This document shows positions 24,701-37,900 of a stretch of 64,000 nucleotides of DNA, piece after piece. The DNA comes from Amborella trichopoda (Eukaryota > Streptophyta > Magnoliopsida > Amborellales > Amborellaceae): positions 1,949,456 through 2,013,455 of the forward strand of contig NW_006497600.1 of the NCBI RefSeq assembly GCF_000471905.2, read 5' to 3'. The translations under genes were made by a program, and so were the position numbers. Each line of letters begins with the position of its first letter. Positions within the stretch are counted from its first letter, which is position 1. The notes under the pieces were generated by a model. It saw nothing but the letters and a program-made list of their open reading frames with translations, was not told the DNA's origin and did not search any database.

Positions 24701-26256
24701 TATCTCATTGATTCTTCCCTTTAACATTTGTTGCAGAAAGAGCTTGGAGTTGCATTGACACCACCGTCCAGCCCAGAGAAGGTGAAAGACTGGCCAGGGC
24801 TTCAGATGGTTCGCCATTTGCAAATAAAGCTGGCTGACTTAAAGAGGTGCCTACTACTACTATTACTAGAGCACTGCTGCTGCTATGACTACTACCACCA
24901 CAGAATATGCAACAGCATCTATGATCATTACAAATGCTCTTAGTTGCTCAAAAATGTCATCGCTCTCCAATCAATGGATGGATAGGGATGAAGAGAGTAT
25001 GGGACTTACCAATTGGCATGTTCTGGTGAATCCCACTCTGTCCATCACTGCCCTGTTGATGGGATGGCGCTAATACTGAGGACCATTTTTCTCACTGTGC
25101 ATATATATCATAGTGTAGTTCCCTCTCGGTTGATGAGGAACGATCCTAGGAGATCTGATACTGCACGAAATGTGTTAGCACCCTGGTTTCCACCATCAAT
25201 GACCTGCCATGGATGGCGGAGAGATGATTAACTCTGTTTGAGGAACAATGAAGAACTTGTTGACCGAGGATCATTTCCACCTGCCCTTGGTAGGCCATCA
25301 GTAAAGATCGAGGTCATACAAGTTTTGTATGGAACCATGTCCTGATAATTTTGTTTGATGATGGAAGAGGTCTCCTACAATCATTCCCCCTACTAACATG
25401 TCTTTTACAAAAAGGAATTCTGTAATGAACTTCATCTATTTTATTTATTATCATCATCATGAAAACCGGCATTACCATCTTAATCATTATCAATGGTTTG
25501 CTCATGTATCAATCAGTAAATGAATTTTAGAAACTTGCTTGTTGCATTATTTCATTTATTTATTAAAATTATCACCAGAACCACCGTAGCATATGTAACA
25601 TGGGCATCTGTGTCCATGGGTTTTTTAATGCATCGACACCAAGAATAGAAAAAACCCATGTATGACCTTTGCGACTTTTTCTCAACTACTATTTTTGAAA
25701 TCTCACTATAAAATTCTTACGGTCAGACAAAATCCTGCCTCCCTCATTCGTAGGACACTCACAGACATTTGTAGTGAAAGCTTACTTCAAAATTGGCATT
25801 TACACTCACAGGCATATGCCAGATGCCGACATGTAGCTATCCTTTGCTATGGAACTTGTACCATAACCATCTTCATCGCTATAACTACTGCTACCACCTT
25901 GTTTTTTTTTTATTATGATGATCACAACAACCAGTTGCAGGAGCACTTGCAGCATTGTGGTTTTGCATTTTACTTAAACTGTGAGAATTTTCATGGGCAG
26001 GCCTGCATGTGACATCGCCATATCTGGTCTAGGGTGGATAGCTGTGGAACCCATGAGTTCGATTATAGAACATGAAGTAATCGAGAGTGTTTCAAAAGAA
26101 AACTACGGGGAATTACATTTTGATGTTCACGTCCCAAAGCCTGTTGAGATTTTTGTGCGCTCCCCTTTGCCTGTGGGAAAGGCCGGAGGGGAGTGGTATG
26201 AGTTCCAAGAATTGACAGACAAGGAAGACGAGTCCAGGCCAAAATTGTACATTTAA
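15788..26256 (+). CDS. BPG2: BPG2-type chloroplast circularly permuted GTPase (YqeH family)
   Basis: Thirteen exons: 15788-16234, 17052-17237, 17711-17797, 17899-17978, 18183-18264, 19492-19512, 21654-21699, 22079-22194, 23163-23276, 23505-23600, 23780-23869, 24737-24846, 26001-26256. All introns are GT-AG; the product is 576 aa. A Ser-rich plastid transit peptide precedes a two-part zinc site (C124-x2-C127, C161-x2-C164). GTPase motifs occur in permuted order: G4 TKVD 239-242, G5 SG 283-284, G1 GSANVGKS 302-309, G2 PGTT 340-343, G3 DTPG 359-362. The C-terminal domain ends GEWYEFQELTDKE. In Arabidopsis BPG2 acts in plastid rRNA processing and ribosome assembly and responds to brassinosteroid. 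The start follows a TATA box and opens the transit peptide. The At4g10620-type paralogue is the main alternative; NOA1 is less similar. Neighbour CCT1 is convergent. Confidence 0.94.
19203..19342. repeat. Tandem duplication of about 70 bp in BPG2 intron 5
   Basis: Two adjacent copies each contain agcaaaaaacctcaa, tgctcctattcccattaatt and aaatgccaattatct. They differ by a few bases and short indels. Non-coding. Confidence 0.9.
21002..21375. repeat. Tandem duplication of about 170 bp in BPG2 intron 6
   Basis: Copy 1 (about 21002-21172) and copy 2 (about 21203-21375) share nearly all bases, including attccttgatttttctagc, cattgccctcggga and gaataaagttgcactttatg. They are separated by about 30 AT-rich bases. 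The high identity suggests a recent duplication. Confidence 0.92.
22303..23030. repeat. Repeat cluster inside BPG2 intron 8
   Basis: The segment has C-rich and A-rich tandem text (cccacaaacaat and aaaaaagaacaaagaaaaa each occur twice, about 22620-22795), then a copy of the dispersed repeat also found at 3125, 4080 and 52265 (about 22840-23030; aactcaaaatcc, gattataaat, ttttgcctgtgggag). The poly-Pro and poly-Lys frames across it reflect composition only. Confidence 0.75.
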
Positions 26257-28943
26257 GTCGTTTACCAATTTTGATAAAAGTTATCATCTAGTAAAGAAAG
26301 GAACATTTTGTAGTGTATTGGAGCCTCATGTCTCACTTGTTATTGTGTACGTTATGGTATAATCCCAAATTTTGATAAAGTGCTAATAGTACTTGTTCAA
26401 ATCAGAGTTTACCCACCCAAAAACAAGATTCTCCTGATTTCTCTCGATTATGTATTTTTGAGTGCATAGGATGCAATTTAGACCTTGAACGTGGGTTTTT
26501 ATGATCCTAAGCACATTAGGCGCCATCCCCGCCTTTCACAAAACTAGGAAATTTAGTTCTCTACATAAATATGTATTTAGTTGCCTTCCCCTAGTTAAGA
26601 AATGCATATAATTATGTATTTACTACTCTTTCTCAATCACAAGCATATTTGGTTTAGGGTTTACTGGGTGGCCAAACCCATGGTGAGAGCATAGCCTCCT
26701 TTCTCTCTCCCGAATCTCCACTATCAGCTTCACTGTCTGTAACTTCTCTACCTAGATCAGAGCTTTTCCCCCTCTTTCCTTCATTCCTTGATGCAGGAAC
26801 CTAATTTTCATGGCTTAGTCGTCGAAGCTCTCTAATCGCCGACACAGGCAAGTCACTCCAACCTCCTCTCTGAGAAGGCTTAAAGCTATAGTTGCCCCCT
26901 CTGCTACCTCAGCCTTTTGCACAGTCCCATAGCTACCCACCTCCACTATTTCATCTGTTCAAAACTGTATCTAGAGTTGGGGTGCTCCTTTCCTTGAAAT
27001 ACATTCCATATTTCTTCACACTCTGTATCTTCCCCTATTCGTGCAAAGGGGGACCGTTGCATTCCTTGGTGTTTGATTTCAGACTTGGATGAAATTCAGC
27101 GGGATCTAAGCGACGTACATTTCTGTGCTGGTAAAAGGCATGGCAACTTCTCAAAGTTCTCTTACCTAAAAGACATGATACATCAAAATACCTGAACTCC
27201 AAAATATGAAGTTTTGAACCTAAGTCACCGAATATATACATATAAATTACCAATGAACCCAAGTTCTAAAAATAAATATTCAAATATCAATAAAGACAGC
27301 AAGAGTTCGAAGGTTTTGCCTAAAATTCCCAAAAATAGGTGTCTTACATCACCAGCTTTTTTACAGCAAAAACAAAAAAAATGACAAATATACACCAAAA
27401 TGCCGAATAACTAAAAATGTCCAAAAATAAGGAGTTTTCAAAGGATATGACTTAAAAGTTAAAAACTATTATATTGCCCAAATATAACGCCAATTTGGAG
27501 ATTATAAAAAAAACAAAGAAATAAAAGACAAATGAATGCTTCATTAAACTCAAATACCAGGTCAATACACCGAAGCTACCTAAAAATTTCATCGATATTT
27601 TAAAAAAATGCGAGAAAATGAGTTGCAAGCTGATAAATGCCGAAATATCAGTCAGGAACAACAAAATGCCTTGATATTTCTGTGAAACCAATAATGCCAA
27701 AAGATCGCATTAAAATACTGTAAAATGAGAGAACGTGGATTTAAGCATCAAAATATTGACCTCATTTATCAATGGGAAAAGTTTTAATAAGGTTGCAACC
27801 TTAAAATGTAGAATCATAGATGCACCTCAAAAGTCTATCGGAAATGTTGCTTTAATGTTGAAAAAACCCTCTAATCGATCATCTCAACATCGAAATGTAT
27901 GAATATGAATTAAAAAAAGTTTTTGAATCTCAAAAATAATGCATCTTACAACATATTATCTAGACTGTTTATTTTCAAAATTTATATATATATATATAAA
28001 TCTACTTGATTTTAACCATTTTAAGATTTTAAAATTTTCTAATTAAATATGAAAATAGATTTTAAGACAATAATTTTACAACAAAATTACATGTTATGAT
28101 AAAATTTTAAGATGCGCCTTAATTGGATTGTTTAAGGTTGTAACCTTAAAGAAACCGCACCCCTTTATCAATACCTCTGCAATATTTATACTAACCTCTG
28201 AACCAAAATTCGTTCATATCCTTTTTTTTAACCAGTTTGAAATGATGGTACGTGAAATTAAACATCGGAGCTCAGAATCAAGAAAAACCCTTAATCCAGG
28301 AATGGGGTTCAAGTTATAAATCAGAGGGGTACAGCTGTAACTGTAAAAATGTGAGAAATGTTCTGAATCAAGATTTTCCTAGAGATAAAACAGCTGAAAT
28401 GAGCAAAAAAATGGATTGCAAAGCAGAAAAATGTGTCTTCCCACGAAGAATAACTGTTTTTCGTACAAATAATAGTGCTTGGAAGAACTAGCCGATTTAT
28501 GATAAACCACCCGACAGTTCACTTCCCTATTTTTAGAAGAAAAATCACTCGGTTCACTACAATGAACAACATTTTGGGAAACCATAACAGATCGCCCGTT
28601 TAGGGCCATCCAGAACTAGTGACCCAACAGCTCCAAGTTTCATAACCTGTTTTTCATACACTGGTTCGCACAAGCATGGGTCATTCTTCAATAAAGAAGG
28701 CAAAAACACGGATATTACAGAAAATATATGGTAATCAAGTATCGATTGCATTGAAGCGCAGGCAATGCTATTTCAAACCTCAAATTGACCCAAACTTCTA
28801 ATCTCCAACACTAATGACTAGACATAAAATTTCTTAATGAATTTCTTAATGAAAAATGAACATAGTTCTACAAACCCAAATTACAAAATTGTATTCTGAA
28901 TTTATCTATCAATAAGTGGGTAAAAATCTTGCGGCAACAACTT
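26257..28943. other. Convergent spacer between BPG2 and CCT1
   Basis: Contains the 3' UTRs of both genes. No poly(A) site could be fixed. A pyrimidine-rich block (26690-26960) has no convincing frame. One copy of a hairpin-tipped repeat family lies at about 27785-28152. No gene is seen. Confidence 0.6.
27785..28152 (+). mobile_element. Hairpin-tipped repeat element, copy 1
   Basis: The left tip has the perfect 14-bp palindrome aaggttgcaacctt (27789-27802). The right tip, tttaaggttgtaaccttaaa (28131-28150), is palindromic except at its centre. The interior has gatcatctcaacatcgaaatg, shared in altered form with the copies at 43181, 49566, 50587 and 63159. No reading frame. It resembles a MITE, but no target duplication was fixed. 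Confidence 0.7.
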
Positions 28944-31900
28944 CTACTCTGCTCCATCTTCGCGCTCATCTTTGATGAGTTTAATCATGTCATCAATCCG
29001 AAGAATTGTAATAGCAGCCTCAGTGGCAAACTGTTTTTTCCAACAAGGAAGAGAAAACAAGTTAGAAGATAATTTTTCATAAGAACCAAGAAGAAAGAAA
29101 GTGCTTGGAATATCGGGAAAAGAAAAATAGGTGAAGGGGCCTAGGATAGAGGTTGTCAGGTTGGCAGTTGCAAAAAGGTAATGTCTAGAGATCCATTCTC
29201 ACAAAGCTCCAAGTTATCATTCAAAAGAAAGAGGAAGAAAAGGAAATGAAAGGAACGGTGTGTGTGCGTGCGCGCGTGTGTGTATTTGGCATCCAAGGTA
29301 CCTGTATTATCTTCACTTTGCTCATTGATGGCTCAAGAACTCCAGCTTCTAGATTGTTCCGGATGGTTCCCTTGGAAAGCTCCAATCCCATTCTGTAAGA
29401 GTACAGTGAAAAGAGAACTTAGAATTCAAAATCCCAACTTATTTGTGTTCTTGAAAAAAACCAAAGAGAAAGAGAGCAACAGGGAACTAAACTGCCCAGA
29501 AAAAAACAAAAAAGGAATTGAAATTAAGAGGGTCAGAGTTCCCTGCAGTTCTAGCTATTTATTTTTACTTTCTTTTCGAAGAACACAGGATTGGTAGGTA
29601 TTATACCCCAAAATAAAAAGAAGAGGAATACCAAATCTAAAGATTCTCAAAAAGAGGTTGAGGGGGGGGGGGGGGGGAGGGGGGGGAGAGAGAGAGAGAG
29701 AGAGACGACCGTACCTAACGAAGTAGTAGTCGTTCGTCGTCGTCGTACGTTCGTTGTCGTCGTGTAGTGTGGTAGTAGTACGTACCGTCGTTAGTTTAGT
29801 ACGAACGTNNNNNNNNNNNNNNNNNNNNNNNNNNNNNNNNNNNNNNNNNNNNNNNNNNNNNNNNNNNNNNNNNNNNNNNNNNNNNNNNNNNNNNNNNNNN
29901 NNNNNNNNNNNNNNNNNNNNNNNNNNNNNNNNNNNNNNNNNNNNNNNNNNNNNNNNNNNNNNNNNNNNNNNNNNNNNNNNNNNNNNNNNNNNNNNNNNNN
30001 NNNNNNNNNNNNNNNNNNNNGGGGGGAGGAGAGAGAGAGAGAGAGAGCCTACCCTGAAAGATGTTGCTTGTCTGCCTTAGTCTGTGCTGTATGGTGATAA
30101 GCCCTGAGTTTTGAGACCAATTCAGTTGCATCCTTGGCAGCATTTACAGCAAGTACCTATTATTAATGCGTAAGGGCATCAGATAACAAATAGAGAAACA
30201 ACAAAAAGGTATAGGAACAAATTAAACAAGAAAAATAGACACCCTCAAAAGCACACCTTAGGTATGATCAAAAGGGACTCAGCAAACTCAGCAATAGCAA
30301 GTTGCTCTCTAGATCCCAGAGTGGTTGCAAGATATTCTAAATATACAGATAATGCAGCCTCAACCGCACCACCACCTGCAACAACCTGCCCATCCATAGT
30401 GCACAAAAAGTGATTCAACATTGATACACATCAAGTGATTCCCACAATTGATTAGTAATGAAAGCATGTTTTTCTTTTCTTTTCTTTTACAACACAAAAC
30501 CTTTCATTTTTTTTCCCCCTTTGTATCTTGTAAGTGTATCCACACAAAGCATATGTACTATCAATAGTACAAAAACAATACCATGTTGGACTCAAGAACT
30601 CTCTTAACAATACATATTGCGTCGTGCAAAGAGCGCTCCATCTCATCCAGCATAAAGTCATTGGCACCTCTAAGAATTAAAGAAACCTGCATAACCCCGC
30701 ACAAGATGGTGGCTTAGTTGAGTGAAAATTTCAAAAGTGAGCACATGAAAACCCACATGCAAGAATGGCTATGGTTCTGAGTACAAACATCCACAAGAAG
30801 GGTACGTCATATAATACAGAGGCCAAGGGGGTATCCACCATCCATTTTCAAGATAAGAGGGTGAAGATCAAGCTTAATGTAGAGATTAAGGGGATTCAGT
30901 CAGAACTAGCTCCTCTCCGTAGTCCATCTTTAAATAAATAAGGTAGATTCCCCTCCAACATTTTTTATGGCGCATACATTATGTGTATCCCATATTTTCA
31001 CAAGCCTCAAAAGTCACTCACCGCACTTGTGGTTTTGGTTCCCTTCACCAATATAACATCATCATCAGCAAGGTGCTCCTCAACAACTTCATCAGCATAG
31101 CCAAGAAGTGATGAATCAAATGTCTCCTCCCCTTCCATGTCAGCAAACGTGAGAACCTACAAGGTGACTCTGAATTTTCAATGGAATGTAACCATGTACT
31201 AATCAACATCATCTCCATTTTAAGCAAATAAAGAAACTATAAAAAGCAAGCAATGAGGGAATAATGCTGTACAAAAACAAGCAAGAACAACGGATTAATT
31301 ATTTAATATTTATGCATGCCTTCTAGATTAATGGGCTAGAGACTCCCATAGAATGAAATAAAGATCCCGAATATACCATTAATCTCGAGGATTTCATAAA
31401 ATAGAGGCTCTGACTAGTGTCATAAAAGGCAATACAAGATCCCATGATGAGTAAATCTACAAAATCATTAGATCGCATATCCATACAAAGTGAAAATTTA
31501 AAATTTATAATTGCAAGAGGGGATAAGATCTTGGAAAAGGTCTAAAGATGCCAAGGGGAAATTGAGCTCAAACAAAGTTGATGAATTCTAAAACACTCTT
31601 CCAGAGCCTGGAACTCATTGACTTTTAGATCCACCCAAACAAAAATTTTGCATTATTGATTGGACGTTACTCATAAAGTCAAATAACTTAGCGATGTCTT
31701 CAAAAAATTCAGGTGACTTCAAGTTTGAGTAGATTAATTTTTCCCCTACATTCGCTCCAAAGTGACTTTTATGTGTTCACACACTACCAGGATTTGTCGG
31801 CCTGAATTTGGTGAAGTTATTGTCAATAAACTCAGCCCAAATTCACAGGCATTTTGGGAAGTTTAAAGCTTTAAAGTTCTACACAAGATCTTTGAAGCTT

Positions 31901-34900
31901 GTGCAGAACATGGACTATAATTTCAGTAATGACATGTAACAAGGTCTAGAGTTAAAACTTCAACTGAAATACAACATGTCAACAATCAACATAAATGTTT
32001 AAGGTTCTCGGAGTAGGTCAATTTGGGAAAAGCTGTGTAGCAAAGGTGAGACAGCCAAGGGAATGACCATTTCCATGAAGCTAGTTACAAGCAAAGAAGA
32101 AAAAAGACCACTGTTACTTAACATTGCACATGAGATTTGACTGTATATAAAATTGTGTTTATAAAAACATACCTGAGTTGCCCCAGTTGCCTTGGCAACA
32201 TGGCGCAAGTCCTCTTTCCGGACACGCCTTACAGCAATAGCACCAGCTTCAACAAAATACTGAATAGGGATAATGCATTAGTAAAGTCAAAAGAAGATAA
32301 GTAAAAACGTGAAAATTCATAATGTAGTTAAAGAACATACCTTTAGAGCCATGTCATCAATACCTTTTGTCGTTAATATCACATTTGCTCCTGCTTTCAA
32401 AAGTTTTTCAATCCTCTCCTTTGTTATGTCAGCCTCTCTGCAATGACACAAGTTTAATAAGCATTGGCAGACACTATATGACAAAGTTATAAGGAAATGA
32501 GTGATTGAAAGTGTGCACGCCTGCCTGCCTGCCTCTAGGATAAAAATAATAAGCTGCCAACAATATTACAAGAAAGAAGCACAGCAAATTTACGGGGAAT
32601 ACAAGAGAAGGAACCAAGACATCCAAGAGGATTAATAAATATAACAAGAAAACATCTCAAAACAGAGAACAAACATGATTTCCAAACTACAATGAGATCA
32701 GCAAATGTGCTTCTAGACCTCATAAACAAAACAAAATTCGAACCTGAATGGTCAACGAACTAAAGAACTTCTAACTCAAATTATGGTAAAAATCCAATAG
32801 TAATTTTAATAACAAATGCATTTTAGAGACAGTTGCAACAATATTTTCCGAAATTCAACAAAAGAATGTTTTCCAGTTCATAACTCCCACTTTGCCATGT
32901 GCTAGCCAAATTTCCCCCATGTTTCCCTTGCATTTAACGTAACTTCTCTATCGATCAGTAGAGTGCTTCCCATAAATTCACAAGTATACTTCGTAGGAGA
33001 TTCTTGAGGGTTATATCAACATTTTTCCTTTGCGATCATCCATGCATCTTGATGTAGTTTCAGAATGATCTCAAGCCTCTCCAATTAGAGGCATTCTCAA
33101 CACTGCATTTTTTGACACCGATATCCGATACTAAATCCAATGAAGTTGAAGAAGCACTGAAGCACTAGCACCCAAATCATATCAGTTTGATTGCACAAGA
33201 ATAGACTAGTATGGAAGACCTCCAAGGAAGCCAAAATATATCACCCGCACTAAACATGTAAAAATAAAAAAGAAAAAACAACTACGAAAGAGGGTCGCAC
33301 ACTAGTGACTTAGAAAAAATGCCTCGAGAGTCCTTAATAAACTGAATAAATGGTTGGAGGAAAAAAGATGACTAGAGAGTCCTTAATAAACTCAATAATG
33401 GTTGAATACAAGATTCATAAACATGCATATAACACAACACTGAGTTCAATCCAACTTTTGACACCCCAAGTTTGGATGCCACATGCGTTTTGGTCATCAT
33501 GTGGTCGGTGCTCCACCTGGAGCCCTTCAATTTGTAAGCTAGATGAAAATCAGTATTTTCAGTTGCCATGCAACTCACAAATTGCGATGTTTGTTGGGTG
33601 AACACACACCCAAATTAGAGTATAAAGTGGGACCCAAACGTGCCACCAAGCATAAATGGCTCATCACCCAAAAAAGCGCCAAGCCATGGTTCGACGGATT
33701 GAGCAATTGCCCACAAACAATAAAATAAGGACCAAATCAAGTAAACAAACCATCCTCGCCCAGAATATATGCACCACTGTGAGGCTATCCATGAAAACCA
33801 TCTATGACTCTTGGAAACTGCCAGAGTTTAAAATGGTGGTCACCTTTGACGAATTTTCTCAAGTTCCCTTGGATCAGAGACCAAGACCTGGACACCCATT
33901 TGCATTTTGGTCTTCTGAAGATTGAAATCAATACAAGCAATTCTTGCAGGTGCTACTCTTGTAGGCATTCCTTGTGCTGCCCTTCCTGTATTGAGAGCAT
34001 AGCCGTTTAACAAATAACTCTCCTTTGCACTTTTTCCATGGGCTTTCAGAATGTTGATGCCCTGTAGTGAAAAAAGAGAACATCTCTAAGCATCAGGACG
34101 AAATGGCAACAGAAGGATGGCAATAATTCAAAAAGTAGCGGTCACACAAGTACATCAACCAATTCAAATACAATCCCAGTTACGACCACCAAGAAGAATG
34201 CTTTCAGAGCAAGGATGTATAAAGGTTAAGGCAATTGAAACAATAAGCAGCTCCTCACATTTGACCATAAAATAAAAGAGAACATGAATAGAAATCGCAG
34301 AAAAACTGGGTGGTGAGTTATTCATAAAAAGTGGCTTCTTCTGGTCAAATAAACCTTGAAAAATAATCCACCATATAAACAAATTGGAGAATAACTAAAA
34401 GCTAAATAGCCAAACTAAAAGTCTGGCTCATGAAAAATTAAAGGTTCGCCAAAGCACGACCTTAGTCAGCAACACAATGCCACAAGTAATACAGATAATT
34501 CTTAGTAAGCCACAAAAATAAATGCCCTAGCCCAGAACTTATGTAGATTTACTTCATATTTTTTTCTTATACACAAATGAACATACCAAGGCTTTGTAAA
34601 GGGGCAAAAAAAAGAAACACCATCAAGGTATAAGTTAGATGCACAAAGCCTTGCATAAAGCAATCACCTTGATAGGGTATTTGACTTCACCCCTATTGTT
34701 TGTAGTCTTTACAGCTTGAACTGCATCAACAACCTGGAAGAATCACTCAAAATGAATATGCAGCAAGGAAAACAGTAGAAGGAAAACATTAATAAAACAC
34801 AAGAACAAAACTAAAAAAGAAATAACATTAAAACTTTATATTAAAAAGTTAAAACACTCTCCACATATCTATTCTAGACTATATACCAAAATTACCACAA

Positions 34901-37900
34901 TAATAAATCTATTTTTTTAACGTAATATATCCATTAATTTTAGCATGACATGAGGAGTGCTATGCAACAAAAGTGCCTACAGAAACTACACATCATTCCT
35001 ACATCAGATGTCAACAGCGAACAGCTAGGGTTTGACATTCCTCCGCTCAAAATTCGTCAAAATACTTGATGAACTTCATGAACTTTGAGAGAAGAAACAA
35101 CATACCCAGCCATTAATGTTGACATCCAACAGCTGCGCTCATTATATATGAGCCCCTAAAATTAAACCAGATAGCTAGAAATATTGATGGACATAGAATC
35201 ATCAAAATGAAACAAAAATAAAATAAAAATTGAACAGAACAAATAGGAGGAAATATTGAGGGCCCTACCAATGTCGCAAATAAGTCACTGTCAATGTTAA
35301 TCAGCTTTGAAGACATACTAGTCTTGGCACAGTTTATAAGTGAGTCTTTGCCAAGCTTGTCAACCTGACTATGGAGATTTAGTAGGCATGAGTAAAGTCA
35401 CAAAAAAAATTTTAGAAAATCAATTGACAGAAAGAAACTGAAACTGGGTGTACCTTCACAGACAGCTTTTCTTCAACATATTTGCAGGCTTCTCTCATGG
35501 CAAGCTGTCCAAAAAACATAAGGATACATGACACATCTTTATGCATCTAAAATGATTTATTTTTTTTAAGTGTTAACAGTGGGAATGGAGTCTAGGACAT
35601 TACATTGAGGCACCTGCCCCCCTAACCACCAATGCCCTGAACCCATTCCCATGTATAAAATGATGCATTAGTACGTTATCCAATACACATTTTCCAATTT
35701 GCACATGTAAATAACATTCTGCATGATATATTTATAATTTCGTCTGTCTAACTAATCTAATTTAACATTCAGAAACATGGGATTACTGGTTTTTATAGAT
35801 TGTTGCATATTGTTTAAAAAGAACATATAAAGCATAAATACATGAAGAAGAACAAAGAATAATATATCTAAATCACCCACTCTATATCCACTGATTATAG
35901 ATGTTGGATGAATTTTGTTCCGGACAAGATCATTTGCTCTCTGCAAAATTAAAAACCCAAAACATATCAAATTCTAGTGCGACAGGAAACGAGAATATCA
36001 GGTAACTTAAACCAAAGGCATAACAAAAATCACAAACTAATGTTGTATAGAATCCTCATGTACCTTGAGCAGTTCAGCAGCAATAATAACTACAGAAGTT
36101 GTTCCATCTCCAACTTCTCGATCTTGAAGTTCCGCCAACTCTACTAGAACCTAAAATGACGGAATGGAAATTAGAAGTGACAAGAGCAAATAAAAGTTAC
36201 CAGGAAAACACTAGCAAACCCATTACCTCATGGGTCAGTACGCTATAATCCAATAGAGTATCGTATACCTTGCTCCAAAGGGCATCTTCCATTATCCCTT
36301 GCAATGATTGCAAGATTAACTATAGCAGAGCAGGACATCAACCCAACTATAGTTGATCTCTATCCATACAGCATTATGAACGGATGGTGGATGACCCTCT
36401 GGAGTTGTACTCCATTGGATTATGCGATACTTTCCCAATAACTTAGAAGTTGAAACAGGCCATCATATTTTATTTCCTTCATTGTTACTTAGTTATATAT
36501 TTTATGTTAGGTTTCATATAATTCAATGAAAGCCGATAATACCTTAGCAGCGGGGTGTTCCACCTCCAACATCTTTAGGATGGTTGCCCCATCATTAGTG
36601 ATTGTAACATCTCCAATGTCATCAACAAGCATCTGAAAGATTGAATTGCTAGATAAATCCTAGAGTGCCACTTTCAGATATGGAAGAAAAAAATACCAAC
36701 CATAAAAGAGCAATTGAGAGATCTAGACGTGCAAGTTGGCAGAACCAATTGCACACCTATAACAAATATTTTGAAAATAACACACAAAAGTTTAAGTTTT
36801 TTTTTTTTAAAGTTGTTAACTGTCTCACAAAAGAATACGTTTTCCAGGGACAGTTTCATTACTAGAAAATAAAATGCTGGCATAATTTGTTCCAATATCA
36901 ATATATTTCAGTAATTCATACACTTAGGTGTAGCCGTATTGTAAAATGAACACAAGAAAATATTATTACTAGTGACCAATAAAGTTAAAATTATATAGTA
37001 AACATGTGTACGAGGTCACATGCGATGATTTCAGCTGTGCCTCAAATGAAGTTATGCGCAAATAGCTAAACACAAAGAACTCGTCACATTGTAAGAGCAG
37101 TTTAGCACATTGACAAATAAAGGCAACATAGAAAACAGCTAGCAAAATCGTACTAACCTGTTTGATCTAAATATTTTATTATTAAAATCAAATGCAAGCC
37201 CCCTTACCTTGTCTAGACCAACAGGTCCCAGTGAAGACTTCACAATGTTAGCAACAGCTTGACATGCCATTACTGCCACCATACCACAAAACAACACAAA
37301 AATAAAGGTAACATTCAGTTTTATCATGCTAAAATACGCCATAGATTTACAGCATTAAAAATGTGATGCATTATGACATTCTTCAGCAGTGGAATAACAT
37401 TCTTCAACATGATTAAAAAGAAAATCTATGGAAGAATATCGAGAAAAAAGGTAATGGCACAATATGTTCACAATACACAAAAGAAAAATAAGTACCTATC
37501 CAATGATCAACAAATCAAAGTATCACCTTCAGTAAAAAGCAACAAATTTAGAAAGTAAAATGCACCCAAACTGAGGCATATTAATACACTGTTTGTCTTG
37601 TAACTTAGGCATGTAAGTATACCGTCTGTTTTGCGGCTAACTAAAACACAATTTTATCAAGGGTTTTGTTCGGCTATTCCTACACATGGAGCATATATTT
37701 AATGTACTCAAACATTTTTGGACACTTGATACCCTTATTTCATAATGTAGTAACTTTTTGTTTAGGAATAGTTTATGTAGTCATGGGTAAAGTAGAAATT
37801 CTTAATAGAAACAAAAGCAATGATTAATTATAGTGGACAATTACATCACCGACATGATGTGTGACAGCATCGACATGGAGCATTAATTGTTTTTTAACCA

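Noticed and set aside
29754..30143. Frames of 108 and 115 residues on both strands spanning the N gap
   Set aside because: Most residues are unknown and the flanks are gap noise; the region is CCT1 intron 15.
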